Shown: positions 17,086-26,362, numbered from the stretch's first letter. The stretch: 54,719 bases of DNA from Aquamicrobium zhengzhouense (GCF_016124105.1 NZ_JADGMQ010000021.1:1-54719), one strand, 5' to 3'. Made by a program: numbers and translations. Notes: generated from the sequence alone by a model not told the origin.

Positions 17086-18060
17086 ATGACTTTCAATCTC
17101 AACCGTCGCGCGGTTCTCGCTGGTCTCGGCGCTGCTCCTCTGATCTTGCAGGTAAAGGGCGCGTTTGCGGCGAGCGGCTTTCCTGACAAAACGGTCAACC
17201 TTGTGGTGTGGGCCGGCGCTGGTGGTGCGTTGGATACCTACGGGCGCCAGCTTGCAGAGCTGCTGAACAAGGAAGCAGGATGGTCTGTTGCAGTTCAGAA
17301 CCGTCCAGGCGGTTCGGGAGCGGTCGGCGTTTCGACCGTCATGACCCAGCCGGCTGATGGCTATAACATCCTCGTGTGCACGGGTACGCTGACGTTCGGC
17401 ATCGCCCAGGGGCTGATCCCATTCAAGCTTGAGGACTTGCGTTATGTTCGCGCGATGCAGGCCGAGCCATCATCGGTCGCGGTTCGAGCGGACAGCGAAT
17501 TCAAGACCCTCAACGACTTCGTGACCTACATGCGCGAGAACCCGAACAAGCTGCGTGTGGGTGGTCATGCGCCTGCAGGGTTCCACCAGTACATCCTCTA
17601 TCAGCTGGCTCAGATGGGTGATTTCGAGGCAAGCTGGATCCCGCACGACGCGTCCGGCAAGGTTCCGCTTTCGCTGCTCGGTGACCACATGGAGGTTGCG
17701 GTCATGACGCCGTCCAGTGGCCTTGCTCAGGTTGAAAGCGGCGAGATCCGCTTGTTGGGCGTTTCGACGGAAGAGCGTTCCGAGTTCTTCCCGGATGTTC
17801 CGACCTTCAAGGAGCAGGGATTCGATATTGTGGACAGCGTCTGGCGCGGCATTGCCGTGCATGGACAAACTCCGGACGATATCGTCGCGGAAATCCAGAA
17901 GGCAATCGACAAGGTCGAGGCTTCCCAGACTTGGGTGGACTTCCAGGCGCGCGAAAAGCAGGAGAACATCAATCTTGCTGAAGACGCTTATACCGATCTG
18001 GTGAAGCGCCAACTGAGCCAGCAGACCGACTTCCTGAAGTCGATAGGTCTGGTTCAGTGA
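17086..18060 (+). CDS. tctC: Tripartite tricarboxylate transporter binding protein TctC
   Basis: 324-residue periplasmic binding protein. The N-terminus MTFNLNRRAVLAGLGAAPLI has twin arginines at residues 7-8 followed by VLAG, so Tat export is plausible, with cleavage near AFAA. The Bug/TctC fold is shown by FPDKTVNLVVWAGAGGALDT near the N-terminus, a glycine-rich NRPGGSGAVGVSTVM, and LLGVSTEERSEFFPDVPTFK near the hinge. GGAGGAAA precedes ATG by 6-7 bp. The tctB start overlaps its stop in GTGA. It captures the substrate and delivers it to TctA/TctB. Confidence 0.95.
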   Translation: MTFNLNRRAVLAGLGAAPLILQVKGAFAASGFPDKTVNLVVWAGAGGALDTYGRQLAELLNKEAGWSVAVQNRPGGSGAVGVSTVMTQPADGYNILVCTGTLTFGIAQGLIPFKLEDLRYVRAMQAEPSSVAVRADSEFKTLNDFVTYMRENPNKLRVGGHAPAGFHQYILYQLAQMGDFEASWIPHDASGKVPLSLLGDHMEVAVMTPSSGLAQVESGEIRLLGVSTEERSEFFPDVPTFKEQGFDIVDSVWRGIAVHGQTPDDIVAEIQKAIDKVEASQTWVDFQAREKQENINLAEDAYTDLVKRQLSQQTDFLKSIGLVQ

Positions 18061-18533
18061 CGGCAGCGGCTCAATCCGCAAAGAGTGGGAGTAGCACTGC
18101 CACTCTCCTCTTCGTTCAGAGGCTGATCATCGCTCTGGCTGCACTGGCGTGCTTTCTGGCGTTCTTCTGGATGTCGCGCCAGATGCCACCTGTGCGCGCG
18201 GCTGGCGACGTTGGAGCGGCCTTCCTGCCGTTGATCATGGCGTCGATTGGCTTCGGGCTCGCTCTCATTTACCTGTTTCAGGTGGTGACCGGCCGTGGCG
18301 AGGGCGACCGTCTCGCACATCCGATGGCGTTGGTGCTTCTCGTGCTCACGATCGCGACCGTCGCCTTAATCTATGGTGTCGGGATGCCAATCGCGATTGG
18401 TGCAGGGGCTGCTCTCATGGTCTTCGTCCTGGAGCGTGGAAAGGCGCCGTTCTGGGCCGCAGGAACGGGCATCGCGTTCTGGGCTCTGACCAAGTTCGGC
18501 TTTGGTATGCTTTTGGGTGTGCCGCTTTTGTGA
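18057..18533 (+). CDS. tctB: Tripartite tricarboxylate transporter small permease TctB
   Basis: 158 residues with four predicted membrane helices (starting around LLFVQRLIIALAALACFLAF; others around AAFLPLIMASIGFGLALIYL, ALVLLVLTIATVALIYGVGM and FWALTKFGFGMLLGVPLL), as in TctB subunits. GTG at 18057 overlaps the tctC stop (GTGA), so translation is coupled. The hydrophilic start (about 20 residues) is not conserved in the family. A hairpin follows the stop. Confidence 0.92.
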   Translation: MTAAAQSAKSGSSTATLLFVQRLIIALAALACFLAFFWMSRQMPPVRAAGDVGAAFLPLIMASIGFGLALIYLFQVVTGRGEGDRLAHPMALVLLVLTIATVALIYGVGMPIAIGAGAALMVFVLERGKAPFWAAGTGIAFWALTKFGFGMLLGVPLL

Positions 18534-18545
18534 GCCCTAGATTTC

Positions 18546-18576
18546 GAGTGAACGGGGGCTCTGTTCCCGTTCACTC
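18546..18576 (+). terminator. 11-bp perfect hairpin after tctB
   Basis: GAGTGAACGGG (18546-18556) pairs with CCCGTTCACTC (18566-18576) over a 9-nt loop, just past the tctB stop at 18533 and before the convergent BCCT pseudogene. There is no T-run, so it is a factor-dependent terminator or 3'-end stabiliser rather than a canonical intrinsic terminator. Confidence 0.6.
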
Positions 18577-18633
18577 ATGCATCGACATTGCGCACATGCG
18601 CCAACGACGTTTCTCTCCGAGACCTCCGCGTCT

Positions 18634-19320
18634 CTATGCTTTCCCCGCCTTCGGCTCCGACATCAGTCCTTTCGCCAATGCGTAGCAGGCGAGGAGCAGG
18701 ACGATTGTGAAGGGAAAGCCGGTGGAGACGGCTGCGGCTTGTAAGGCCGCCAAGCCGCCGCCCAAGAGAAGCGCTACAGCGACCAATCCCTCGAAGTCTG
18801 CCCAGAACACCCGTTGAGCGACGGGTGCGTCGACCTTTCCGCCGGCAATGATCGTGTCGATGACCAGCGAGCCGGAGTCGGACGAGGTGCAGATGAATAC
18901 GATCACCAGGATGACGGCGACGAACGAGGTGATCGCTGACAAGGGCAGGTGCGACAGCATCGTGAATAGTTGAAGCTCAAGCGCTGCATCCGAAATGTCA
19001 TTGAAGCCATCATTGACGAGGTTGATGGCTGTGCCGCCACCGGGCGCTGTCGGTCTCTCCTTCCGCCCCGCCGAGTGGTGCCCAATCCGTGCGCGCTCCG
19101 CCGCTCCCCTCAACGCCACCGAACGCCGCGTCAAAGTGGCCGAGTGGCTCAGCTACGCGACGATAACGAGGCCTGATATGGCGAAGACCGGATTGTGGAC
19201 GTCGAAGGCCAATGTTCCGATGTTTCGCTGGACGTTGTCTTGTCCGACTTCGTAATTCGTATCGATGATGTCCGTCGGGCCTTCCGGCTCCGGAATGCCA
19301 GTCGTCTGCGGCTCAGTCAT
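18634..19320 (-). pseudogene. BCCT-family (betaine/choline/carnitine) transporter, internally deleted
   Basis: Two separated parts of one transporter are seen. The 5' part (ATG at 19320, preceded by GGGGAAA) encodes a cytoplasmic N-terminus ending NIGTFAFDVHNPVFAISGLV then IVA and a stop at about 19153. The 3' part (about 19050 to 18634) encodes the last helices: FICTSSDSGSLVIDTIIAGG, a motif typical of BCCT carriers, then FWADFEGLVAVALLLGGGLA. Some 350-400 codons are missing between them, replaced by about 100 bp of unrelated sequence. The intact start signals and readable ends suggest a fairly recent loss. A full protein would be a sodium- or proton-coupled quaternary-amine importer. Confidence 0.85.
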
Positions 19321-19630
19321 ATTTGTTTCCCCTCATTCAGGCGGCGCGCCTGCAGCCTCCAAGTATCTCGAAGATAGCGGTTCCACCTATCGGCATAGGG
19401 CGTTTGAATGGATGCTCAACCTTAAGCCGAGTGTAACTGGGCGTGAGCGCCGACCAACGTGGTTCGACGTGGCGTCATCTCGGAATTGTTTTGGTGAACC
19501 TGAGCGCCGCCGGAGTTTTGTCTCGAAAGAGGTCGCCAGGTGGTCCGAATTTTGGTGAAACAAATGGATTGCCGATCGGTGTTTTGATTCAAGTGTTGCG
19601 TTAGGCGTCCATGCGACCTAACGTTGCCCT
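19321..19630. other. Divergent spacer between the BCCT pseudogene and the RpiR gene
   Basis: About 310 bp holding the leader of the broken BCCT gene (minus) and the upstream region of the RpiR-type regulator (plus). No open frame with a recognisable product and no clear promoter or palindrome was found. Confidence 0.45.
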
Positions 19631-20530
19631 ATGGAGCCTAAAATCATCCGCGAACGCCTGACTGCTTGCTACGACGCACTGCCGAGACAGATGCAGCAGG
19701 CGGCGCGGTATGTTCTGGATCACCCCGCTGATGTTCCGCTCTTGTCCATGCGCCGTCAGGCAAGGGAGGCAGGTGTGCAGCCGGCAACGATGACGCGCCT
19801 TGCAAAGCGGGTCGGTTTTGATGGCTATGAGGCGATCCGGGATATCTACGCCACCGCCCTTCGCGATCCGGTCCCGCAGACGTTTACCGCGAAAGGTGGA
19901 GCGCAGGTTCGGCGGCAATTGGTCGAGGGTGATCGAGCGCTGGCTCAGGACATGATCCACCGGCTGAGCCACCAGATGGCGGAACTGGCGACTGAAGCAG
20001 GGCTGGCGAGTCTTGAAGGGGCGGCCCAGACGCTCAGTTCAGCTAAGCGTATCTACTGCGTGGGTATGAGGTCCAGCTACGGCATTGCCTGGCAGTTTCA
20101 CTACATGCTCTCGATGGTCGGCGACCGTTCGGTGCTGTTGGATGGACCTGGCGGTACAGCGATTGATGCGTTGGGACGCATCGCCCCGGGCGATGCGCTT
20201 CTGGCAGTGAGTGTCGCGCCCTACACCAAAGTGACCGTCGAGCTCGCCCAGTGGGCCGCTGCCAGGGGAGCCACGCTTGTTGCGGTGACCGATAGCGCCG
20301 TCTCTCCATTGGCCCGCACCGCGCAGAACGTCATAGTTGTTCCGATCGACAGTGCATCGTTTCTGCACACGATGGCCCCCGCATTTGTTGTCGCGGAGAT
20401 ATTGGGCAGCCTCATTGCGGGCCACCTGGGCGATGAGGCCCTGAGCGCTCTGAAGCGTTTCGACGCTGACGCCGAGAGCCTTGCCATTCATCTTCAATCT
20501 TCCCGAACGCGAAAGACAGCCAAGTCATGA
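19631..20530 (+). CDS. RpiR/MurR-family transcriptional regulator
   Basis: 299 residues. The N-terminal RpiR-type HTH (about 1-77) contains RQMQQAARYVLDHPADVPLL and VQPATMTRLAKRVGFDGYEA. The C-terminal SIS domain (about 130-270) contains AKRIYCVGMRSSYGIAWQFH and the loop DALLAVSVAPYTKVTVELAQ, which in this family binds a phosphosugar or, in some members, an amine or amino-acid ligand. The start at 19631 has no strong Shine-Dalgarno. The stop overlaps the aminotransferase start in ATGA, and the regulator leads an operon of aminotransferase, TAXI-TRAP transporter and UspA, so it likely responds to the compound they handle. Confidence 0.92.
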   Translation: MEPKIIRERLTACYDALPRQMQQAARYVLDHPADVPLLSMRRQAREAGVQPATMTRLAKRVGFDGYEAIRDIYATALRDPVPQTFTAKGGAQVRRQLVEGDRALAQDMIHRLSHQMAELATEAGLASLEGAAQTLSSAKRIYCVGMRSSYGIAWQFHYMLSMVGDRSVLLDGPGGTAIDALGRIAPGDALLAVSVAPYTKVTVELAQWAAARGATLVAVTDSAVSPLARTAQNVIVVPIDSASFLHTMAPAFVVAEILGSLIAGHLGDEALSALKRFDADAESLAIHLQSSRTRKTAKS

Positions 20531-21852
20531 CCCGTCTCATGCATCGTTCGTTGCTCACGAAGCCGCCTGTTGCTGTCGTAGCAAGAGGAGTCGAAATCTT
20601 CGACGCGGATGGGCGCGCTTATATTGATGCTTCGGGTGGTGCAGCGGTGTCGTGCCTTGGTCATGGGCACCCTGCGGTACTCGAAGCGCTGCACAAGCAA
20701 CTAGATCGCATCGCCTATGCACATACCGGGTTCTTCACGACCGAAGCGGCGGAGCGTCTGGGCGAACGCTTGATTCACGATGCCCCGGATGGCCTTGAGC
20801 ACGTCTACCTCGTGTCGGGTGGATCGGAGGCTGTCGAGGCCGCACTGAAAATGGCCAGGCAATATTTTGTTGAAATTGGACAGCCGCAACGTCGTCATGT
20901 GGTTGCTCGACGTCAGAGCTATCACGGCAATACGCTTGGTGCTCTGGCGGCTGGCGGTAATGAATGGCGTCGCGAACAATTTCGCCCTTTGCTGATCGAG
21001 ACGCATCATATCGATCCTTGTTACGCCTACCGCTTCCAACAGGAAGGGGAGAGTGATGAGGGCTACGCCGCACGTGCTGCGGGGGCGCTTGAGGAGAAAC
21101 TGCTTGAGCTGGGGCCCGAGACAGTCATGGCATTTGTCGCCGAGACCGTCGTCGGTGCAACAGCAGGCGCGGTGCCTCCAGTTGCCGATTATTTCCGCCG
21201 GATACGCGAGATTTGTGACCGCTACGGTGTTCTGCTTATCCTGGACGAGGTCATGTGCGGAATGGGACGCACAGGTACGTTGCACGCGTGCGAGCAGGAG
21301 AACATTTCACCGGATCTGATGACGATCGCGAAGGGCCTCGGGGGTGGTTTTCAGCCGATTGGTGCGGTGCTCGTCTCAGGGGTGATCTACGATGCGATAC
21401 GCCAAGGCACCGGGTTTTTCCAGCACGGTCACACCTATATGGGGCACCCTATGGCGGCAGCCGCTGGCTTGGCTGTCCAGGAGGCGATTCATCAAGAGGG
21501 CCTGCTCGAGAATGTCAGAAACATGGGGGCATTGCTTGAACAAAGGCTGCGCGCCCGGTTTGGCAACCACCACCATGTCGGCGATATCCGTGGCCGAGGT
21601 CTGTTCTATGGCATAGAGCTCGTTGCAGAACGAGCAACCAAAAAGCCGTTCGTACGAGAGAAGAAAGTAAATTCGGTGATAAAGAGGGAGGCAATGGCGC
21701 GTGGTCTTATGGTTTATCCAATGGGTGGAACCATAGATGGTGCGAATGGTGATCACGTGTTGCTTGCGCCGCCATTCATCGTATCGGAAGGTGACATCGA
21801 ACAAATTGTGGTTCGTCTTGGCGATGCCCTTGAGGCAGCGCTAGGGTCATAA
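20527..21852 (+). CDS. Class III PLP-dependent aminotransferase
   Basis: 441 residues, usual length for the aspartate-aminotransferase-like class III family. Visible features are DADGRAYIDASGGAAVSCLG near the N-terminus, the PLP-phosphate segment VSGGSEAVEAALKMARQYF, SYHGNTLGALAAGGN, the aspartate that holds the PLP ring in LLILDEVMCGMGRTG, and the Schiff-base lysine K269 in MTIAKGLGGGFQPIGA. The substrate amino group is not fixed by these motifs; omega-amino acids or taurine-like compounds are common. Its start overlaps the RpiR gene, and about 110 bp separates it from the TAXI binding-protein gene, so it probably processes the imported compound. Confidence 0.92.
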   Translation: MTRLMHRSLLTKPPVAVVARGVEIFDADGRAYIDASGGAAVSCLGHGHPAVLEALHKQLDRIAYAHTGFFTTEAAERLGERLIHDAPDGLEHVYLVSGGSEAVEAALKMARQYFVEIGQPQRRHVVARRQSYHGNTLGALAAGGNEWRREQFRPLLIETHHIDPCYAYRFQQEGESDEGYAARAAGALEEKLLELGPETVMAFVAETVVGATAGAVPPVADYFRRIREICDRYGVLLILDEVMCGMGRTGTLHACEQENISPDLMTIAKGLGGGFQPIGAVLVSGVIYDAIRQGTGFFQHGHTYMGHPMAAAAGLAVQEAIHQEGLLENVRNMGALLEQRLRARFGNHHHVGDIRGRGLFYGIELVAERATKKPFVREKKVNSVIKREAMARGLMVYPMGGTIDGANGDHVLLAPPFIVSEGDIEQIVVRLGDALEAALGS

Positions 21853-21960
21853 CGAATACTCTGCGTCCTTAGCGGAAGAGTTTGGACGGAAGTGGGAGTA
21901 ACCAGACGAGCGGCGATGAGCGTCGCTCGAATAGATCGTGCTTAACAGGGAGGTGCACTT

Positions 21961-22941
21961 ATGAAACGTCAATCAGCATTGGGCTTTGGTTTGGTCGCAG
22001 CAATGTTTGCGTCCATGGCCGCTGGGACGGCGTCGGCGCAGGATCAGCGCTTCGTGTCCGTCGGTACGGGTGGCGTCACGGGCGTCTATTATCCAGTTGG
22101 AGGCGCAATCTGCCGTTTGATGAATCAGACGCGGCGCGATCACGGTATTCGGTGTTCCGTGGAATCCACGGGGGGCTCCGTATTCAACGCCAATGCAATC
22201 AAGGGCGGCGATCTGGAATTCGGCATCGTTCAATCTGACGTGCAGTACAATGCTTCAAAGGGCGAGGCTGGATTTGCCGACGGCGGGCCGCACGAGAAGT
22301 TGCGCTCTGTCTTCTCGCTGCACGCCGAACCTCTCACGGTCGTTGCACGTGCCGACGCAAACATCACCGATTTCGATGGTCTCAAAGGTAAGCGCGTCAA
22401 TATCGGCAACCCGGGCTCCGGCCAACGAGCCCTCATGGACCTGCTGATCGCTGAGAAGGGCTGGACGAACGCGGATTTCGCTTTGGCGGGTGAACTTGCT
22501 CCGGCCGAGCAAAGCTCACAGCTGTGCGACAACAATATTGATGCTTTCGCTTACACCGTGGGTCACCCCGCCGGTGCAATTCAGGAAGCGACGACAACCT
22601 GCGACTCCCGCATCATACCTGTTGAAGGTGAAGCAGTGGAGAAGCTGGTCAGGGAGCGTCCTTATTATTTCGAAGCCGTCATTCCCGGCGGCATGTACAA
22701 TGGCAATCCGGATGACGTGAAGACATTTGGCGTTGGCGCGACGGTCGTCACGTCCGCTGACGTTCCAGACGATGTTGTCACAGCTTTTGTCGACGCCGTG
22801 TTCAAGGACTTTGACGCGTTCAAGAGCTTGCACCCGGCACTGGCCAACCTCAATCCAGAGGACATGGCGAACCAGGGCAACTCTGCGCCGATGCACCCCG
22901 CGGCAGAGGCATATTTCAAGGAAAAGGGGTGGCTCAACTAA
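21961..22941 (+). CDS. TAXI-family TRAP transporter substrate-binding protein
   Basis: 326 residues with a signal peptide (LGFGLVAAMFASMAAGTASA-QD). TAXI hallmarks are the N-terminal FVSVGTGGVTGVYYPVGGAI, then RCSVESTGGSVFNANAIKGG, the LKGKRVNIGNPGSGQRALMD loop and a cysteine pair region (SQLCDNNIDAF and TTCDSRII). GGAGG lies about 8 nt before ATG. TAXI-type TRAP systems use a fused large permease, and exactly that follows 82 bp downstream. The ligand is unknown; glutamate or other small anions are known for a few members. Confidence 0.95.
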   Translation: MKRQSALGFGLVAAMFASMAAGTASAQDQRFVSVGTGGVTGVYYPVGGAICRLMNQTRRDHGIRCSVESTGGSVFNANAIKGGDLEFGIVQSDVQYNASKGEAGFADGGPHEKLRSVFSLHAEPLTVVARADANITDFDGLKGKRVNIGNPGSGQRALMDLLIAEKGWTNADFALAGELAPAEQSSQLCDNNIDAFAYTVGHPAGAIQEATTTCDSRIIPVEGEAVEKLVRERPYYFEAVIPGGMYNGNPDDVKTFGVGATVVTSADVPDDVVTAFVDAVFKDFDAFKSLHPALANLNPEDMANQGNSAPMHPAAEAYFKEKGWLN

Positions 22942-22956
22942 GCAGCTCACAATGAC

Positions 22957-22990
22957 CCGACGGGGGAGCTTGAGGGAGCTTCCCTGTCGG
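22957..22990 (+). terminator. Intercistronic hairpin between TAXI protein and permease genes
   Basis: CCGACGGGGGAGCT (22957-22970) pairs with AGCTTCCCTGTCGG (22977-22990) over TGAGGG, 14 bp with two G-U pairs and no U-run. Such stems after binding-protein genes often protect the upstream mRNA and partly reduce downstream expression, giving more binding protein than permease (family knowledge, inferred here). Confidence 0.55.
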
Positions 22991-23023
22991 ACTGCATAAT
23001 CGTCAACAGTTCGGGGAACAGCC

Positions 23024-25687
23024 ATGGCGATGGACGGTAAGTCAGGGGCGAATGCGCCGCTAAGTGAGGCCGAGCTTCAGGATCTCGTTGCCGCGACAGA
23101 TACGGGCGCACGAAAGCCGCTGGGCTATGCGGCGTGGGTCATATCGGGCGTTGCGCTGTGCTGGTCACTCTTCCAGCTCTATATTGCCTCGCCGCTCCCC
23201 TTTATGCTCAGCAGTGCGACCGGGATACCGCTCGTCTTCAATGACACCCAGACGCGCTCGATCCATCTCGCCTTTGGCATCTTTCTCGCCTACATGGCCT
23301 ATCCCGCCTTTTCCAGAAGTCCTCGCGACCGAGTGCCCTTACTGGATTGGATACTCGCCCTCACTGCCGCGGGGGCCGCACTCTACATCTTCATCTTTTA
23401 CCGCGACCTCGCACGCCGACCGGGTCTGCCAATCACGCAGGACCTGATTGTTGCCGGCGTTGGGATTGTGCTTCTGCTCGAAGCTACCCGCCGCGCCTTG
23501 GGGCCGCCGCTGGCCGTGGTCGCGCTGGTTTTCCTCGCCTACGTGTTTTTCGGCTCCTCGACATGGCTGCCAGACATCATTCGCTGGGGCGGCGCGTCCT
23601 TCGGTCGTGCGATGGACCAGATGTGGCTGTCGACAGGGGGCGTTTTTGGCGTTCCTCTTGGCGTATCGACCGCTTTTGTCTTTCTGTTCGTGCTGTTCGG
23701 CTCAATGCTCGATCGTGCGGGTGCCGGCAACTTCTTCATCAAGCTTGCTTTCGCGCTGCTGGGTCACCTTCGCGGTGGTCCTGCGAAGGCCGCTGTTCTG
23801 TCATCAATGATGACGGGTCTCATATCGGGGTCCTCAATCGCGAACGTGGTGACGACAGGCACCTTTACGATTCCGTTGATGAAGCGTGTCGGCTTCTCAG
23901 CTGAAAAGGCGGGATCTGTCGAAGTAGCCAGTTCGGTGAACGGTCAGATCATGCCGCCGGTCATGGGCGCGGCCGCGTTTCTTATGGTCGAGTATATCGG
24001 CATCCCCTATATCGAGGTAATCAAGCATGCATTCCTGCCCGCGGTCGTCTCCTACATCGCGCTGCTCTACCTGGTGCATCTTGAGGCAGTGCGCGGCGAC
24101 ATGCCTGTTCTGCCAAAGCGCGTTCACTCGACAGGTTTTCAATCTCTGCTGAGGGCAGGGATTGTGATGGCGTCGATCGTGATCCTCGCCGGTGTGGTCT
24201 ATTACCTTATCTCGCTCATCCGGATGATCATTCCTGGTGTGTCCGGCCCAGTACTGATCGCGCTGCTTCTGCTCGCCTATGTCGGCTTGATCTATTACGC
24301 CGCGAAAGCGCCGGATCTGGAACTCGACGATCCGACAGCGCCAGTCGTGGAACTGCCGCTGGTCAAAGATGTCATCAAGACCGGCCTGCATTATCTGCTG
24401 CCGCTCTTCGTGCTCGTCTGGTTCCTCATGGTTGAGCGTCGTTCGCCTGGGCTATCCGCGTTCTACGCCGTGCTGCTGCTGATTGTCGTCGTCCTGACTC
24501 AAAAGCCGCTCAAGGCGCTATTCCGCGGTATCCACAGCCACGGGCAGGTTGCCGCTTTCCGCGAAGGCTTCGAAGATCTCGTGGTGGGCCTTATCGCGGG
24601 TGCCCGCAACATGATCGGCATCGCCTGTGCGACCGCGGCCGCTGGCATCATCGTCGGTACGGTGACCCTTACCGGCATTGGTCAGGTGATGGCGGAGTTT
24701 GTGGAGTTCCTGTCTGGCGGCAACATTTTCCTAATCCTCGTCTTCACGGCGATCATCAGCCTCATTTTGGGCATGGGGCTGCCAACGACTGCCAACTACA
24801 TCGTCGTGTCCTCACTGATGGCACCGGTGATTGTGGAAGTTGGGGCTGCGAACGGCGTTCTGATCCCGCTCATCGCAGCGCATATGTTCGTTTTCTACTT
24901 TGGCATCATGGCGGATGTGACGCCCCCCGTCGGGTTGGCATCTTTTGCCGCCGCTGCGGTTTCAGGTGGAGACCCAATGAGAACGGGCTTCGTTGCGTTC
25001 TTCTACTCGCTGCGAACCGTGCTGTTGCCATTCATTTTCGTGTTCAACACGGATCTGCTCTTGATCAATGTAAGCGTGCTGCAAGGCATCTGGATATTCG
25101 TTCTCGCGACCATCTCCATGTTGATATTCGCGGCCGCGACACAGGGTTTCTTTATGGCCCGCAACCGCATATGGGAAACGCTGGCGCTCCTTCTGGTCAC
25201 TTTCCTCTTGCTGCGACCCGGGTTCTTTCTCGACTTCATCCAGCCGCCTTACCAGACGGTAGAGGCTGGCAGCATTGAAGCCTCCATTGCGGAGCTGCCT
25301 GACGGTGCGCCGATACGAGTTCATATCTCTGGGCCGACCTTTGACAATCCGGATGTCGTCCGAGAGCGAATTATGTCTTTCGATGTAGGTGCTGCGAGCG
25401 CAGGGGGCCTGGCGCGCTTCGAAACATCGACTGGCCTGACCATTCGCCAGGAGGGGGATGTCGTGGTGCTTGACGAGCCGATGGATCTAAACAGCCTTGC
25501 CGGGAGAACGCTTTCGGACCTCGACTTCTACGCTGACAAGCCTGTCGTAGTTAAAGCTGTTGAGGTTCCGTCCAAGCGATTGCCACGAGAAATATTCTAT
25601 ATCCCGGCGCTGTTGCTATTTGCGCTGGTAGTCTGGGCGCAACGCCGCCGCGGCGGCACCTGGGCTGGCAATCCGCAGGCAGCTTGA
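23024..25687 (+). CDS. TRAP transporter fused permease (DctQ-DctM type) with DUF3394 C-terminus
   Basis: 887 residues, in which a small DctQ-like N-terminal membrane section (about 40-175) is joined to a large DctM-like section (to about 715). Typical stretches are AKAAVLSSMMTGLISGSSIA then NVVTTGTFTIPLMKR, EVASSVNGQIMPPVMGAAAF and LGMGLPTTANYIVVSSLMAP. After a final helix near FLLLRPGFFLDFIQPPY, a soluble DUF3394-type region (about 735-860) and a last helix follow. It transports the ligand captured by the TAXI protein, using a sodium or proton gradient. ATG at 23024 is the first of two close in-frame ATGs. UspA follows 12 bp later, a common partner of TRAP permeases. Confidence 0.95.
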   Translation: MAMDGKSGANAPLSEAELQDLVAATDTGARKPLGYAAWVISGVALCWSLFQLYIASPLPFMLSSATGIPLVFNDTQTRSIHLAFGIFLAYMAYPAFSRSPRDRVPLLDWILALTAAGAALYIFIFYRDLARRPGLPITQDLIVAGVGIVLLLEATRRALGPPLAVVALVFLAYVFFGSSTWLPDIIRWGGASFGRAMDQMWLSTGGVFGVPLGVSTAFVFLFVLFGSMLDRAGAGNFFIKLAFALLGHLRGGPAKAAVLSSMMTGLISGSSIANVVTTGTFTIPLMKRVGFSAEKAGSVEVASSVNGQIMPPVMGAAAFLMVEYIGIPYIEVIKHAFLPAVVSYIALLYLVHLEAVRGDMPVLPKRVHSTGFQSLLRAGIVMASIVILAGVVYYLISLIRMIIPGVSGPVLIALLLLAYVGLIYYAAKAPDLELDDPTAPVVELPLVKDVIKTGLHYLLPLFVLVWFLMVERRSPGLSAFYAVLLLIVVVLTQKPLKALFRGIHSHGQVAAFREGFEDLVVGLIAGARNMIGIACATAAAGIIVGTVTLTGIGQVMAEFVEFLSGGNIFLILVFTAIISLILGMGLPTTANYIVVSSLMAPVIVEVGAANGVLIPLIAAHMFVFYFGIMADVTPPVGLASFAAAAVSGGDPMRTGFVAFFYSLRTVLLPFIFVFNTDLLLINVSVLQGIWIFVLATISMLIFAAATQGFFMARNRIWETLALLLVTFLLLRPGFFLDFIQPPYQTVEAGSIEASIAELPDGAPIRVHISGPTFDNPDVVRERIMSFDVGAASAGGLARFETSTGLTIRQEGDVVVLDEPMDLNSLAGRTLSDLDFYADKPVVVKAVEVPSKRLPREIFYIPALLLFALVVWAQRRRGGTWAGNPQAA

Positions 25688-25699
25688 GGGGGGAAAGTG

Positions 25700-26125
25700 A
25701 TGTTCAAGAACATTCTGGTCTCAATCGACCTCGGCGAGGCAAAGGCGGAAGAAAAAGCAATCCGAACCGCCGTAGAGCTGGCGCGGTTCAGTGGTGCCAA
25801 TCTCCATGTCCTTACAGTGGTTCCCGACTACGGAATGTCGCTGGTCGGGGGCTTTTTCCCCAAAGGGCACGAGAAGCAGGCGATGGAGCAGGCCAACATC
25901 GCGCTGCATGAGTTCACCAAGGCGCATGTCCCGGCCGACCTACGACACCGCCATATTGTCGGCCACGGCTCAATCTACCGCGAGATCCTCCACTACGCCA
26001 AGGTAAGCAAGGCCGACCTCATCGTGATGTTGGCCTCGAAGCCAGGGCCAGAGGATTATCTCCTAGGCCCAAACGCCGCCCGCGTGGCTCGCCATGCCAA
26101 CGTGTCCGTGCATGTTGTAAGATAG
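25700..26125 (+). CDS. Universal stress protein (UspA family), TRAP-associated
   Basis: 141 residues starting MFKNILVSIDLGEAKA. The C-terminal nucleotide-binding loop is not the classic G-2x-G-9x-G(S/T): it reads MLASKPGPEDYLLGPNAARV, with the glycine and asparagine of the ATP-binding type partly kept. ATG at 25700 fits the usual UspA start; GTG at 25697 is an alternative, both preceded by AGGGGGGAAA. Twelve bases separate it from the permease stop, so it is the last gene of the RpiR-aminotransferase-TAXI-TRAP unit and may bind ATP to gate or sense the transporter, as with TeaD of the ectoine TRAP system (known case). Confidence 0.9.
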   Translation: MFKNILVSIDLGEAKAEEKAIRTAVELARFSGANLHVLTVVPDYGMSLVGGFFPKGHEKQAMEQANIALHEFTKAHVPADLRHRHIVGHGSIYREILHYAKVSKADLIVMLASKPGPEDYLLGPNAARVARHANVSVHVVR

Positions 26126-26362
26126 CAGTGGAATCCAAGCTGGACCAACCACAGCGCCTAGCTGGTAATCTCGAAAGACGCGTGTTCGATCTCCCTCCGG
26201 CGAGCGGCAGTCCCATGTCGGTCTTTCAGTGAACACCTGTGGGGGGCTAAAGCTGCCTATCGCCTCAATCTAACTACCGGCTTCGATAGGGACACGTCCG
26301 TCTTCGCAAAGTTAGGGCACCTACTCGGCTTCCGCCCCGATCTCTGCCGCTACTGAGGATGC

